Shown here: positions 15,862 through 24,417 of the stretch, piece after piece
Numbering within the stretch: the stretch's first letter is position 1
Layout of the letters: every line of letters begins with the position of its first letter
Assembly (NCBI GenBank): GCA_033720955.1
Contig: JAWWBN010000005.1
Span: forward strand, 1-41,705
From: JAWWBN01 sp033720955
GTDB taxonomy: Bacteria > Acidobacteriota > Thermoanaerobaculia > Multivoradales > JAHEKO01
DNA: 41,705 bases
Direction: 5' to 3'
The notes under the pieces: generated by a model
The model's database searches: none
What the model saw: the letters and a program-made list of their open reading frames with translations, nothing else
What the model was told of the DNA's origin: nothing
Program-made: the position numbers and the translations under genes

Positions 15862-18800
15862 ATGGCCGGTCTGCGCCGCTTCCACCCGGTCGTCGCCCGC
15901 TGGTTCGAAGGGCACGTCGGCAGCCCGACCGAGACCCAGCGACGGGCCTGGGCGAGGATCGCCGAGGGGGAGCACGTTCTCGTCACCGCGCCCACCGGCA
16001 GCGGCAAGACGCTGACCGCTTTCCTCTGGGCTCTCGACCGGCTCCTGACCGGCGAATGGGAGGGCGGCCGCACCCGGGTCCTGTACGTCTCGCCGCTCAA
16101 GGCGCTCAACAACGACATCGAGCGCAATCTCCTCTTTCCGCTGGCGGGGCTGGAGACCGCCTTCGAGAGGGCCGGGATCGAGGCGCATCCGGTGCGCGTG
16201 CGCACCCGCAGCGGCGACACCCCCACCGGCGAGCGCCAGAAGATGGTGCGCCGGCCGCCGGAGATCCTGATCACCACTCCGGAGAGCCTCAACATCCTCC
16301 TCACCTCCAAGGGGGGACGAGGGATGCTCGGGGCGCTCGCCACGGTGATCCTGGACGAGATCCACGCGGTGGCGGGCTCGAAGCGGGGGACCCACCTGAT
16401 CACCGCGGTCGAGCGGCTGACCGAGCTCTCCGGCGAGGTGCAGCGGATCGCCCTCTCGGCCACGGTCCGGCCGCTCGCGCGGGTGGCCCGGTTCGTGGGC
16501 GGCTACCGGCGGGCCGACGAGGGCGGTGGCGAGCCGGTCTACCGGCCTCGGCCGGTCGAGATCGTCCGCACCACGGCCGAGAAGCGCTACGACTTCGCGG
16601 TCGCCTTCCCGGAGGAGGCGGCCGCGCCGCAGTCGGGCGGCGGCGACGACCTGGACCTCCTGGAGCTGGACCGGCCGCCCGACGGCATCTGGACCCAGAT
16701 GGCGCGGGCGCTGAAGCAGCGCATCCGCGCCAACCGCTCGACGCTGCTCTTCGGCAACAGCCGGCGGATGGTGGAGAAGCTGACCCGGCATCTCAACGAG
16801 GACGAGGTCGGGGAGCTCGCCTACTCGCACCACGGCTCGCTGTCGCGCGAGATCCGCACAGTGGTCGAGCGGCGGCTCAAGGAGGGCCGGCTGGCGGCCA
16901 TCGTGGCCACCAACTCGCTCGAGCTGGGCATCGACGTGGGCTCCCTCGACGAGGTGCTCATGGTGGGCACTCCGCCCAGCGTCGCCTCGGCGGTCCAGAG
17001 GGTCGGGCGCTCGGGTCACCGGGTCGGCGAGACCGCGCGCGGACGGCTCTACCCGATCTTCGGGCGCGACTTTCTCGACGCCGCCGTGGTCGGCCGGGCG
17101 GTGGCGGAGGGCGACGTCGAGGAGGTCCGGCCCGTCACCGGGGCGCTCGACGTCCTGGCGCAGGTGCTCCTCTCGATGTTGGCGGCGGAGCCGCGGGAGA
17201 TCGACGAGCTCTACGACTTCATCCGCACGGCGGCGCCCTACCGGCGGCTCTCGCGCCGCCAGTTCGACCTGGTGCTCGAGATGCTGGCCGGCCGCTACGC
17301 CGACAGCCGCGTCCGGGAGCTGGCGCCCCGCGTCTCGATCGACCGTCTCCGGGGCGTGGTGCGGGCGCGGCCGGGCGCGGCCCGTCTGATCTACCTGTCC
17401 GGCGGCACCATCCCGGACCGCGGCTACTTCAACCTCCGGCTGGCGGACTCCAAGGCCAAGCTGGGCGAGCTGGACGAGGAGTTCGTCTGGGAGCGCTCGG
17501 TGGGCGACAGCTTCACCCTCGGCGCGCAGAGCTGGCGCATCGTCCGCGTGACCCACAACGACGTGCTGGTCACGCCGGCGCCGCGGGCGGCGGCCATGGC
17601 CCCCTTCTGGCGGGCCGAGGCCCGCGACCGCAGCTTCCACCTCTCCGAGCGGGTCGGTCTCTTCCTGGAGCGCGCCGAGGAGACCCTGCGCGGCAGCGGC
17701 GGGACCGAGGTCCTGCTCGAGAGCCTGCAGCGGGACCACCACATGGAGCCGTTCGCGGCGGGCCAGCTCGTGGAGCTGCTCCTGCGCCAGCGCGCGGCCA
17801 CGGGCCGGCTGCCCCACCGGCGGCTGCTTCTGGTGGAGCGCTTTCGCGACGACTCGACGCCGGAGAAGGGGCGCGAGGGGCGCGAGCAGCTCGTGCTCCA
17901 CACCTTCTGGGGCGGCAGGGTCAACCGTCCGCTGACCGTCGCCCTGGCGGCCGCCTGGGAGCGGCGGCACGGGACGCCGCTCGAGATCGACCACGACAAC
18001 GACTGCGTGATCCTCGCCCTCCCCGCCGGGGTGGAGGTGGACGAGATCCTCGAGCTGGTGCGCTCGGACAACCTGGAGAGCCTGCTGCGCCGGGGGCTGG
18101 CCCGCACCGGTTTCTTCGGCGCCCGCTTTCGCGAGAACGCCGGCCGCGCCCTCCTCCTGCCGCGGGGCGGCTTCCGGCGGCGGGTGCCGCTGTGGCTCAG
18201 CCGCGAGCGGGCCAAGAAGCTGCTCGACACGGTGTCGCGGTACCGCGACTTCCCCGTGCTGGTCGAGACCTGGCGGCACTGTCTGCAGGACGCGTTCGAG
18301 CTCGAGACGGCGCGTCGGCTGCTGGGCGAGCTCGAGCGGGGCGAGATCGAAGTGCTCCAGGCCGCGACCGGCGCTCCGTCGCCCTTCGCCGCGGGCCTGA
18401 TCTGGCAGCGGACCAACCGGCTGATGTACGAGGACGACGTGCCCGAGGGCGAGACCGGAGGTCTCTCGGGCGGGCTGCTCAAGGAGCTGGTCCACTCTTC
18501 GCGGCTGCGCCCCCGGCTGCCGGCGGATCTCCTGGACCGCTTCCAGCGCAAGCTCCACCGGACCTATCCGGGGTACGCGCCGCGCACCGCGGACGAGCTG
18601 GTGGACTGGGTCGTGGAGCGGATCGCCATTCCGCGCGGGGAGTGGCGGCAGCTCCTCGCGGCGATCGACCGCGACGGCGCGGCGGAGGGCGGCGGGGGGA
18701 CGGCGACGGCGATGCTGGCCGGGGCGGGCGACCGGCTGGCGCGGTTGGGGCTGGCCGGCGCCGACCGCGAGAGTGGGGAGTGGGAGGGAGTGGTGGTCGC

Positions 18801-20475
18801 GACCGAGGCCGCGCCTAGGCTTCTCCGCGCCCTCGGGAGGGAGGCGGACGAGGTCGTGTTCGCGGCCGTCCACGAGGGGGTGGGCGAGGGCGAGCTGCGT
18901 CGGACCGTCGTCGCCGCCGCCGAGCTGCCCGGGCCGCCGGCCGTCGAGGGGGGAGAGGGCGATCCCCTGGAGGGGCTGGTTGCCGAGTGGGTCCGCTACT
19001 ACGGCCCGTTCGACCCGGCGCTCCTGGGCTCCGTCTTCGGCCTCCCGGGCCCCCGGGTGGACGAGATCGTGGAGAGCCTGGCCGCCGCCGAGACGGTGGT
19101 GGTGGACCAGTTCCGCGGCGCGCCGCCGGGCGAGGAGGACGAGGCGCCGCTCGAGGTGTGCGACGCGGAGAACCTGGAGCGCCTGCTGCGGATCCTGCGC
19201 GCCAGCTCGCGGGTCTCGCTGCCCACCCTCCCCCTGGCGCGTCTGCCCCTCTTCCTGGCCAGCCACCAGGGGCTCGCCGGCCGCGGCGGCGGCGTCGAGG
19301 ACCTGGAGCGGGCCCTGGAGCGGCTCTTTCTCTTTCCGGCGCCCGCGCCGGCGTGGGAGGCCGACCTGCTCCCGGCGCGGCTCGACCCCTACTATCCCTC
19401 CTGGCTCGACAGCCTGATGCAGGAGAGTCGGCTGCTCTGGGTGGGATGCGGCCGCGAGAAGGTGACCTTCGCCTTCCCCGGCGATCTCGAGCTTCTGGAG
19501 GTGGAGGGCGGGCAGGAGGGGGACGGGGAGGAGGAAGCGGCCGGTGAGGCCGTCTCGACGCTCTTCGCCGATCCGGGAGCGCGGTACTCCCTCGAGGAGC
19601 TCGCGCGACAGAGCGGCGTCGAGACCTCCGAGCTGACCCGGCGGCTCTGGGACCTCGCCTGGCGGGGTCGGGTGTCGAACAGCACCTTCCTGGCGGTGCG
19701 GCAGGGCGCCCTGGCCCGCTTTCGCGCCGGAGAGGAGACGCCGCCGCCCCGGGCGCCGCGGCCGCCGGGAGGACGGCGCTTCCGCTCCTGGCGCTCGGAG
19801 CGTCCCCACCCGGGCGACTGGTTCCTGTTGAACGGCGACCGCCGGCGCGAGCGGCCGGACGCGCTGGACCTGGAGGAGCTCAACAAGGAGCGGGCGAGGG
19901 TGCTGCTGGAGCGCTACGGGGTGCTCTTCCGCGAGCTCGCGCTGCGCGAGCTGCCCGGCCTGGGCTGGGGTCGGATCTTCCGCAGCCTGCGGCTCATGGA
20001 GCTCTCGGGCGAGATCTTCTCGGGCCACTTCTTCGACGGCATCCCCGGGCTGCAGTTCGCGACCCCCGCCGCGCTGCGGCGTCTGCGCGATGGGCTGGCG
20101 GAGGACGCGGTCTACTGGATGTCCGCCATCGATCCGGCGGCGCCGTGCGGGCTGGGGCTCGAGGGCTTTCGCGGCGAGTCGCCGGCCCGTCTGCCATCGA
20201 ACCACCTGGTCTTCCACGGCCAGCGGCTGGTGCTGGTGTCGCGCCGGGGCGGCGGGGAGCTCGAGATCCGCGTCGCCGCCGATCATCCTCACCTGGAGGA
20301 GTACCTCGAGTTCCTGAAGGTACAGCTCACCCGGCAGTTCGACCCGGTGCGGGCGGTGGACGTGGAGACGATCAACGGCGAGCCCGCCGTCCGCAGCCCC
20401 TTCGCCGCCCCCCTGGCCGGGATCTTCGCGCTGACGCGGGAGCCGGGCGCCCTGCGTCTGCGCCGGCGCTACTAG
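15862..20475 (+). CDS. lhr: Lhr-family large superfamily 2 DNA/RNA helicase
   Basis: ATP-dependent 3'-5' helicase of the Lhr family, linked in other bacteria to DNA repair. The 1537-aa length is almost the same as the full-length E. coli protein, so both core and C-terminal parts are present. RecA1 has motif I TAPTGSGKT (Lys49), Ia YVSPLKALNND, II DEIH (165-168) and III SATV. RecA2 has IV LLFGNSRRMVEKL, V ATNSLELGIDVGS and VI QRVGRSGH. The winged-helix and Lhr beta-barrel part follows to about residue 870. The C-terminal ~650 residues hold tandem winged-helix-like units typical of long Lhr proteins. It is a single gene between converging and diverging neighbours, with 13 nt to the end of the minus-strand gene. 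No partner nuclease or phosphodiesterase is next to it. Confidence 0.95.
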   Translation: MAGLRRFHPVVARWFEGHVGSPTETQRRAWARIAEGEHVLVTAPTGSGKTLTAFLWALDRLLTGEWEGGRTRVLYVSPLKALNNDIERNLLFPLAGLETAFERAGIEAHPVRVRTRSGDTPTGERQKMVRRPPEILITTPESLNILLTSKGGRGMLGALATVILDEIHAVAGSKRGTHLITAVERLTELSGEVQRIALSATVRPLARVARFVGGYRRADEGGGEPVYRPRPVEIVRTTAEKRYDFAVAFPEEAAAPQSGGGDDLDLLELDRPPDGIWTQMARALKQRIRANRSTLLFGNSRRMVEKLTRHLNEDEVGELAYSHHGSLSREIRTVVERRLKEGRLAAIVATNSLELGIDVGSLDEVLMVGTPPSVASAVQRVGRSGHRVGETARGRLYPIFGRDFLDAAVVGRAVAEGDVEEVRPVTGALDVLAQVLLSMLAAEPREIDELYDFIRTAAPYRRLSRRQFDLVLEMLAGRYADSRVRELAPRVSIDRLRGVVRARPGAARLIYLSGGTIPDRGYFNLRLADSKAKLGELDEEFVWERSVGDSFTLGAQSWRIVRVTHNDVLVTPAPRAAAMAPFWRAEARDRSFHLSERVGLFLERAEETLRGSGGTEVLLESLQRDHHMEPFAAGQLVELLLRQRAATGRLPHRRLLLVERFRDDSTPEKGREGREQLVLHTFWGGRVNRPLTVALAAAWERRHGTPLEIDHDNDCVILALPAGVEVDEILELVRSDNLESLLRRGLARTGFFGARFRENAGRALLLPRGGFRRRVPLWLSRERAKKLLDTVSRYRDFPVLVETWRHCLQDAFELETARRLLGELERGEIEVLQAATGAPSPFAAGLIWQRTNRLMYEDDVPEGETGGLSGGLLKELVHSSRLRPRLPADLLDRFQRKLHRTYPGYAPRTADELVDWVVERIAIPRGEWRQLLAAIDRDGAAEGGGGTATAMLAGAGDRLARLGLAGADRESGEWEGVVVATEAAPRLLRALGREADEVVFAAVHEGVGEGELRRTVVAAAELPGPPAVEGGEGDPLEGLVAEWVRYYGPFDPALLGSVFGLPGPRVDEIVESLAAAETVVVDQFRGAPPGEEDEAPLEVCDAENLERLLRILRASSRVSLPTLPLARLPLFLASHQGLAGRGGGVEDLERALERLFLFPAPAPAWEADLLPARLDPYYPSWLDSLMQESRLLWVGCGREKVTFAFPGDLELLEVEGGQEGDGEEEAAGEAVSTLFADPGARYSLEELARQSGVETSELTRRLWDLAWRGRVSNSTFLAVRQGALARFRAGEETPPPRAPRPPGGRRFRSWRSERPHPGDWFLLNGDRRRERPDALDLEELNKERARVLLERYGVLFRELALRELPGLGWGRIFRSLRLMELSGEIFSGHFFDGIPGLQFATPAALRRLRDGLAEDAVYWMSAIDPAAPCGLGLEGFRGESPARLPSNHLVFHGQRLVLVSRRGGGELEIRVAADHPHLEEYLEFLKVQLTRQFDPVRAVDVETINGEPAVRSPFAAPLAGIFALTREPGALRLRRRY

Positions 20476-20488
20476 GGCGCGGGAGCGG

Positions 20489-21670
20489 TCAGCGCGCGCC
20501 GCGGCAGTCGGCGGCTCGCCGGCGCGCCGCCCTCTCCAGCCGGCGGACGCTCTTCCGGGTGATGTCGAGGTAGAGGTAGGGGGCGCGGCGCTGGGAGCAG
20601 TCGGTGGCCCAGCGGTCCTGCTTGCGGAACGGGTGGCAGGGGCGGTCGACGCAGCGGTCGCGGTTCGGGCGGCCCGACCAGTGGCGGTCGGCGCGGGTGT
20701 TGTGGACCGAGCAGACCGCCGGGAAGATGCCGCTGCCCTCGGTCAGCTCGTTGTAGGAGACGACGCTGATCCGCCGCGGCGGCTCTCCCTCGGGCCCGCA
20801 GCCGGTGGCGCGGGCGATCACCGCGTCCCAGGCGCTCTGATAGGTGGCGCCGCCGTCCCTGGGGAGGAAGTTGGTGGGGTCCTGCCCCTCGGGCGGCCAG
20901 AAGCCCACCAGGAGGTCGACGTTGCCCAGGAGATTGGTCTCCAGCCCGGAGAGAGAGGCGAAGAGGTGGTTGACCTCGTCGTGCCGGGCTCCCTGCCAGG
21001 TGAAGTTGACGCTCCACCAGGCCTCGACGCCGAAGTCGCGCCGCAGGCGGCGGTTCATCTCCTCGAAGAGGCCGGGCTCCGCGGTCTCGGCCCCCGGCAC
21101 CCACCACAGCCCCACCAGCACGCGGCCGTCCACCCAGACCAGGTCGTCGCCCCCCAGCTCGGCCAGGAAGCGGTCGAACCACTTCCTGACGACCCGGTAG
21201 AGCTCGCCCTTCCCGGCCGCGGTGTCGAACCGCTTGGGGCAGTCGCGGCAGGCGAAGGAGCCGGCGGCGAAGTAGGGCGCCACGCGGGGAGCCTCTCTGC
21301 CCCTCGCCCGGCGCTCGGCGATGGCGGCGAAGAGGTTCGACTGCTCCTGCCGGTACTCGAAGGTGTCCACGGCGAAGATCATGTTGAAGCGCGCCTTGGC
21401 GATCTCGGCTATCTGGCGGCGGTGATAGGCCTCGGAGCCGTCCCACGCCCGCCGCCCCTCGAGCGGTACCCAGGGGCCGTAGTACTGGCCCATCACCGAG
21501 CCGTGCCGGTTGACCCGGAACCAGGAGAAGTAGACCGGCCCGATCCACGTCTGCGGGAGCTGGGCGCCGGGCGGCGGCGTCAGCCGCGGCGGGGTCGGGG
21601 GCGTCCCCATAGCCGGCCCGGCGGCGAGCAGGGCGACCAGCGCGGTCAGGGGGGCGATCGGGCGAGCCAC
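20489..21670 (-). CDS. Secreted GH99/GH71-like TIM-barrel protein
   Basis: 393 aa, predicted exported: from GTG at 21670 the protein begins with a signal peptide (APLTALVALLAAGPAMG). The mature part has the look of glycoside hydrolase family 99/71-like proteins: VYFSWFRV and GQYYGPWVPL near the N-terminus, a helix-strand unit KARFNMIFAVDTFEY, VAPYFAAG, and a late SYNELTEGSG motif. In GH99 enzymes the equivalent NExxEG carries the two catalytic acids; here they would be Glu308 and Glu311. The C-terminal ~60 residues are Cys- and Arg-rich. No ribosome site is seen. It is convergent with lhr. Activity on a particular glycan cannot be inferred, and a DUF5010-like domain is an alternative name. 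Confidence 0.72.
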   Translation of the reverse strand: MARPIAPLTALVALLAAGPAMGTPPTPPRLTPPPGAQLPQTWIGPVYFSWFRVNRHGSVMGQYYGPWVPLEGRRAWDGSEAYHRRQIAEIAKARFNMIFAVDTFEYRQEQSNLFAAIAERRARGREAPRVAPYFAAGSFACRDCPKRFDTAAGKGELYRVVRKWFDRFLAELGGDDLVWVDGRVLVGLWWVPGAETAEPGLFEEMNRRLRRDFGVEAWWSVNFTWQGARHDEVNHLFASLSGLETNLLGNVDLLVGFWPPEGQDPTNFLPRDGGATYQSAWDAVIARATGCGPEGEPPRRISVVSYNELTEGSGIFPAVCSVHNTRADRHWSGRPNRDRCVDRPCHPFRKQDRWATDCSQRRAPYLYLDITRKSVRRLERAARRRAADCRGAR

Positions 21671-21790
21671 GGTCGCCGCGCACGCTAGCCCCGGTCGGCC
21701 GGGAGCCGCTGTGGCGTGTGGCACAGGGGCTGCATCTAAAGGAACACGGGCTACGTATTCACTGTTGTAGAGAGTGCGGGAGCCGACCCG

Positions 21791-22048
21791 ATGAGAGACT
21801 TCAGCCCCCAGGCCCGTCTGTTTCCCCTGGAGCCCGTGGACCGGTCGCGACACGCGCTCCGGGGAAGCCGCTGGCCCGGCCCCACCTTCGGCGAGTTCGT
21901 CACCGAGCTCGAGCACGAGTTCGGCAGCTCGGTGGACACCACCTCCCTCTTCCTCACCGGTCTCGACCGACGGGACACCCTGAGCCCGGCGGAGGTGAAG
22001 GCTCTCTGCGCCCAGCTCGGGGTACCGGCCGAAGACTTCGGGGTCTAG
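21791..22048 (+). CDS. Small hypothetical protein (85 aa)
   Basis: Not recognised. The ATG at 21791 has GGGAG 8 nt upstream. The sequence is soluble and mildly acidic, with a central helix (FGEFVTELEHEFG) and a C-terminal helix-turn-helix-like stretch (LSPAEVKALCAQLGVPAEDF). There is no TM helix, signal peptide or Cys cluster beyond one cysteine. It lies alone between the divergent secreted protein gene and the MFS gene, and the AT-richer DNA just upstream (about 21733-21775) may hold its promoter. I regard it as a probable real gene because of the ribosome site. Confidence 0.55.
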   Translation: MRDFSPQARLFPLEPVDRSRHALRGSRWPGPTFGEFVTELEHEFGSSVDTTSLFLTGLDRRDTLSPAEVKALCAQLGVPAEDFGV

Positions 22049-22105
22049 CGAGCCCGGCGGCGGTCGGCGCGCCGGGCGGAGGGGTCCGATCGCCGCGGCC
22101 GCGCC

Positions 22106-22111
22106 TAGAAT
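22106..22111 (+). promoter_or_regulatory. Candidate -10 element for a leaderless MFS transporter transcript
   Basis: TAGAAT, 6 nt before the GTG at 22118-22120, the same geometry as at ruvB. No Shine-Dalgarno precedes the GTG. Confidence 0.5.
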
Positions 22112-22117
22112 CGGGGC

Positions 22118-23383
22118 GTGCTGGGCGGCTCGCGGCGCAAGCTGGCGCTGCTCTGGGCCCTCTACTTCGTCCAGGGCATGCCCTACGGCTTCCAGGCGAC
22201 CGCCCTGCCCGCCTACCTGCGCGACGCCGGGATGTCGCTCACCGGGATCGGGCTGGCCTCGGCGCTCTCCCTGCCGTGGATGCTCAAGATCGTCTGGGCG
22301 CCGCTCGTGGACCGGTACAGCCTGCCGGGAGTGGGCCGGCGCCGCTCCTGGATCCTGCCGCTGCAGCTCGTCCTGGCGACCACCTGCGCCGCGGCCGCCC
22401 TGGTGCCGCCGGACCGCTCGCTCGGCCTGCTGCTGGCCCTGGTTCTCGGGATGAACCTCTGGGCCGCCACCCTGGACGTGGCCGTGGACGGTCTGGCGGT
22501 GGATCTCCTCGAGCCCTCCGAGCTGGGCAAGGGCAACATCGCCCAGGTCGTGGGCTTCAAAGTCGGCATGCTGACGGGCGGAGGCCTGCTGGTCTGGGCC
22601 AGCGCGACGGTCGGCTGGCGGGGTCTCTTTCTCGGCATGGCGGGCCTGGCGCTCGCGGTCTTTCTCGGCACGCTGGCCTTCCGCGAGCGCGACGCCCTGG
22701 CGGCGGCCTCGCGTACTGCGGCGACGGCCGCCCGTCTCTCGCTGCGCGGCATCGTCCAGCTCCTGGGCCGGGCCCTGGCCCAGCCCGCGAGCGCCTGGCT
22801 GGTCGTCTTCATCGGCACCTACAAGTTGGGCGAGAGCCTGGCCGACGCCATGTTCGCGCCCTTCCTGATCGACGCCGGCTTCGTGCCGGAGCAGATCGGG
22901 CTCTGGCTGGGCACCTGGGGGATGCTCTTCTCGATCGGCGGCTCGGTCGGCGGGGGTCTCCTCGCCAGCCGGGTGAGGCTCCTCCAGGCGGTGGCGATCA
23001 CCGCCACGCTGCGGGTGGCGCCGCTGGCCGGGATCTGGTGGCTCTCCCTGGGCACGCCGACCGAGGCGGGGGTCGTGGCGGTCACCTGCGCCGAGCACTT
23101 CTTCGGCGGCGCCCTGACCACGGCGCTCTTCGCCTACATGATGAGCAAGGTGGACCGGAGGATCGGCGCCACCCACTACACCTTCCTCGCCACCATCGAG
23201 GTCTGGGGGAAGGCGCCGGCCCGGATGGCCTCCGGGGCGATCGCCGAGCACGGCTCCTACGAGCTCCTCTTCGGGCTGGCGGTCTTTCTCTCCGCGATCT
23301 TCCTGATCCTCCTGGCGCCCCTCTCCGAGCATCGGGGGCGGGTCCTGGGCGACGCCCCGGGCGGCGATGAGGCCGCCAGGTGA
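22118..23383 (+). CDS. AmpG-like major facilitator superfamily transporter
   Basis: 421 aa with about 12 predicted TM helices. The N-terminus, containing ALYFVQGMPYGFQATALPAYLRDAG, followed by WMLKIVWAPLVDRYS with a D-R-Y-S loop after TM2 and PGVGRRRSW, is characteristic of AmpG/SLC33-like permeases. These move muropeptides or other wall or acetylated compounds across the inner membrane. A peptidoglycan-recycling role is plausible but unproven; the substrate cannot be assigned from sequence. It starts with GTG and has no ribosome site, only a TAGAAT 6 nt upstream. It is transcribed alone, 70 nt after the 85-aa gene. Confidence 0.82.
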   Translation: MLGGSRRKLALLWALYFVQGMPYGFQATALPAYLRDAGMSLTGIGLASALSLPWMLKIVWAPLVDRYSLPGVGRRRSWILPLQLVLATTCAAAALVPPDRSLGLLLALVLGMNLWAATLDVAVDGLAVDLLEPSELGKGNIAQVVGFKVGMLTGGGLLVWASATVGWRGLFLGMAGLALAVFLGTLAFRERDALAAASRTAATAARLSLRGIVQLLGRALAQPASAWLVVFIGTYKLGESLADAMFAPFLIDAGFVPEQIGLWLGTWGMLFSIGGSVGGGLLASRVRLLQAVAITATLRVAPLAGIWWLSLGTPTEAGVVAVTCAEHFFGGALTTALFAYMMSKVDRRIGATHYTFLATIEVWGKAPARMASGAIAEHGSYELLFGLAVFLSAIFLILLAPLSEHRGRVLGDAPGGDEAAR

Positions 23384-23406
23384 AGAGCCGGCGCCGCCCG
23401 CCGGGC

Positions 23407-23437
23407 TGTAACCGGTGAGGTCGTTCACGCATCTGTC
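23407..23437 (+). promoter_or_regulatory. ECF-sigma-type promoter upstream of the sigma factor gene
   Basis: GTAACC (23408-23413), exactly 16 nt, then CATCTGTC (23430-23437). The same two blocks at the same spacing occur before the second LTxxQ gene at 24974-25004. GTAACC-N16 resembles -35 elements known for some ECF sigma factors. The expected start is at about 23441-23445, so the sigma gene is probably autoregulated. Confidence 0.7.
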
Positions 23438-23488
23438 ACCATGGCGAGGCCCGGCATCGCGTCGCCGGGCCGGGAGAACGAGGAGACC

Positions 23489-24043
23489 GTGACGACGGCG
23501 GTGATGACAGCGGAGGAGCCGAGAGCGCCGGAGAGCGAGGAGGTGGCCCTCGTGGCCGCCAGCCGCGCCGGCGACGAGGAGGCCTTCACCCGGTTGGTGC
23601 GACGTCACGAGCGCCGGGTCTTCCAGCTCGCGGGCCGTTTCTTCCACACCCGCGAGGAGGTCGAGGACGCGGCCCAGGAGACCTTTCTCACCGTCTGGTC
23701 GAAGCTCGGAACCTACCGCGGCCGGGCCCCGTTCGAGCACTGGCTCACCCGCGTCTGTCTCAACTGCTGCTACGCGCGTCTGCGGCGCCGGCGGCCGGCC
23801 GAGGTGCCGCTGGTGCGGGAGCCGGCGGCGCCGGCCGCCGCGCCGGGGTCGCGGCTCGAGGCGGAGCGGCTGCTGGCGCGGCTGACGCCCGAGGACCGCT
23901 TCGTGCTGACGCTGCTGCACGGCGAGCAGATCTCGGTGGCGGAGATCGCCGATCTCACCGGCTGGAGCCGCTCCAAGGTCAAGGTGCGGGCTCACCGGGC
24001 CCGCAAGCGCCTGCGCAGGCTCCTGGAGGAGGCCCCGGCGTGA
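23489..24043 (+). CDS. ECF (sigma-70 family) RNA polymerase sigma factor
   Basis: Extracytoplasmic-function sigma factor (184 aa from GTG 23489; 200 aa from ATG 23441). Region 2 covers SRAGDEEAFTRLVRRHERRVFQ to EDAAQETFLTVWSKLGTYRG, with the promoter-melting helix. After a Pro/Ala linker, region 4 has TPEDRFVLTLLHGEQISVAEIADLTGWSRSKVKVRAHRARKRLR split over the usual helix-turn-helix, which reads the -35. GTG 23489 is preferred because GAGGAG lies just upstream; the ATG at 23441 would be almost at the predicted transcription start. It overlaps the anti-sigma gene by 4 nt (GTGA). A matching promoter upstream indicates autoregulation. Confidence 0.93.
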   Translation: MTTAVMTAEEPRAPESEEVALVAASRAGDEEAFTRLVRRHERRVFQLAGRFFHTREEVEDAAQETFLTVWSKLGTYRGRAPFEHWLTRVCLNCCYARLRRRRPAEVPLVREPAAPAAAPGSRLEAERLLARLTPEDRFVLTLLHGEQISVAEIADLTGWSRSKVKVRAHRARKRLRRLLEEAPA

Positions 24044-24417
24044 GCTGCGATACGGTGCGTGCGAAGCTGATCCGCGGGTCGAGGCCCGGCGCCGCCGAGC
24101 TCGACCATCTGGGCCGGTGCCCGGAGTGCGCCCTGTTCGCCCGGCGTCTGGAGGAGAGCTCCCGGCTTCTCGGCCGCCCGGCCGGCTTCGAGCCGGACCC
24201 ATCCTTCGCGCCCCGAGTCGCCGCGGCGCTGCCGCGGGGCCCCGCTCTCCTGGGCTGGGCGGCGCTGCGGCTGATTCCGGCGACCGTGGCCCTGGCCCTG
24301 GTGCTGGCCGGCTGGTGTCTCCTGGACACCCCGTCTCCCTCCGCCCTCTTCGGGCAGGGGGCGAGCGACGACCCGCTGGCCTGGGTGCTGCAGGGCGAGC
24401 CGGAGGACGAGGGATGA
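24040..24417 (+). CDS. Zinc-type anti-sigma factor (ZAS-like), membrane anchored
   Basis: 125-aa partner of the ECF sigma factor, starting at GTG inside the sigma stop. The N-terminal cytoplasmic domain has the anti-sigma zinc signature H-x3-C-x2-C (His23, Cys27, Cys30), with Cys3 as a possible fourth ligand. One TM helix is predicted at about 68-96 (ALLGWAALRLIPATVALALV). The short periplasmic tail is acidic. In this family the cytoplasmic domain holds the sigma factor until an envelope signal releases it. The stop overlaps the next start as ATGA, so sigma, anti-sigma and the LTxxQ sensor are made together. Confidence 0.87.
   Translation: MSCDTVRAKLIRGSRPGAAELDHLGRCPECALFARRLEESSRLLGRPAGFEPDPSFAPRVAAALPRGPALLGWAALRLIPATVALALVLAGWCLLDTPSPSALFGQGASDDPLAWVLQGEPEDEG

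Noticed and set aside
15556..20292. Long open frame (1578 codons) on the minus strand opposite lhr
   Set aside because: It is an antisense shadow caused by GC-rich codon use. Its sequence is low-complexity Arg/Pro/Ala/His/Gln-rich with no family signature, while the plus strand is a full Lhr helicase.
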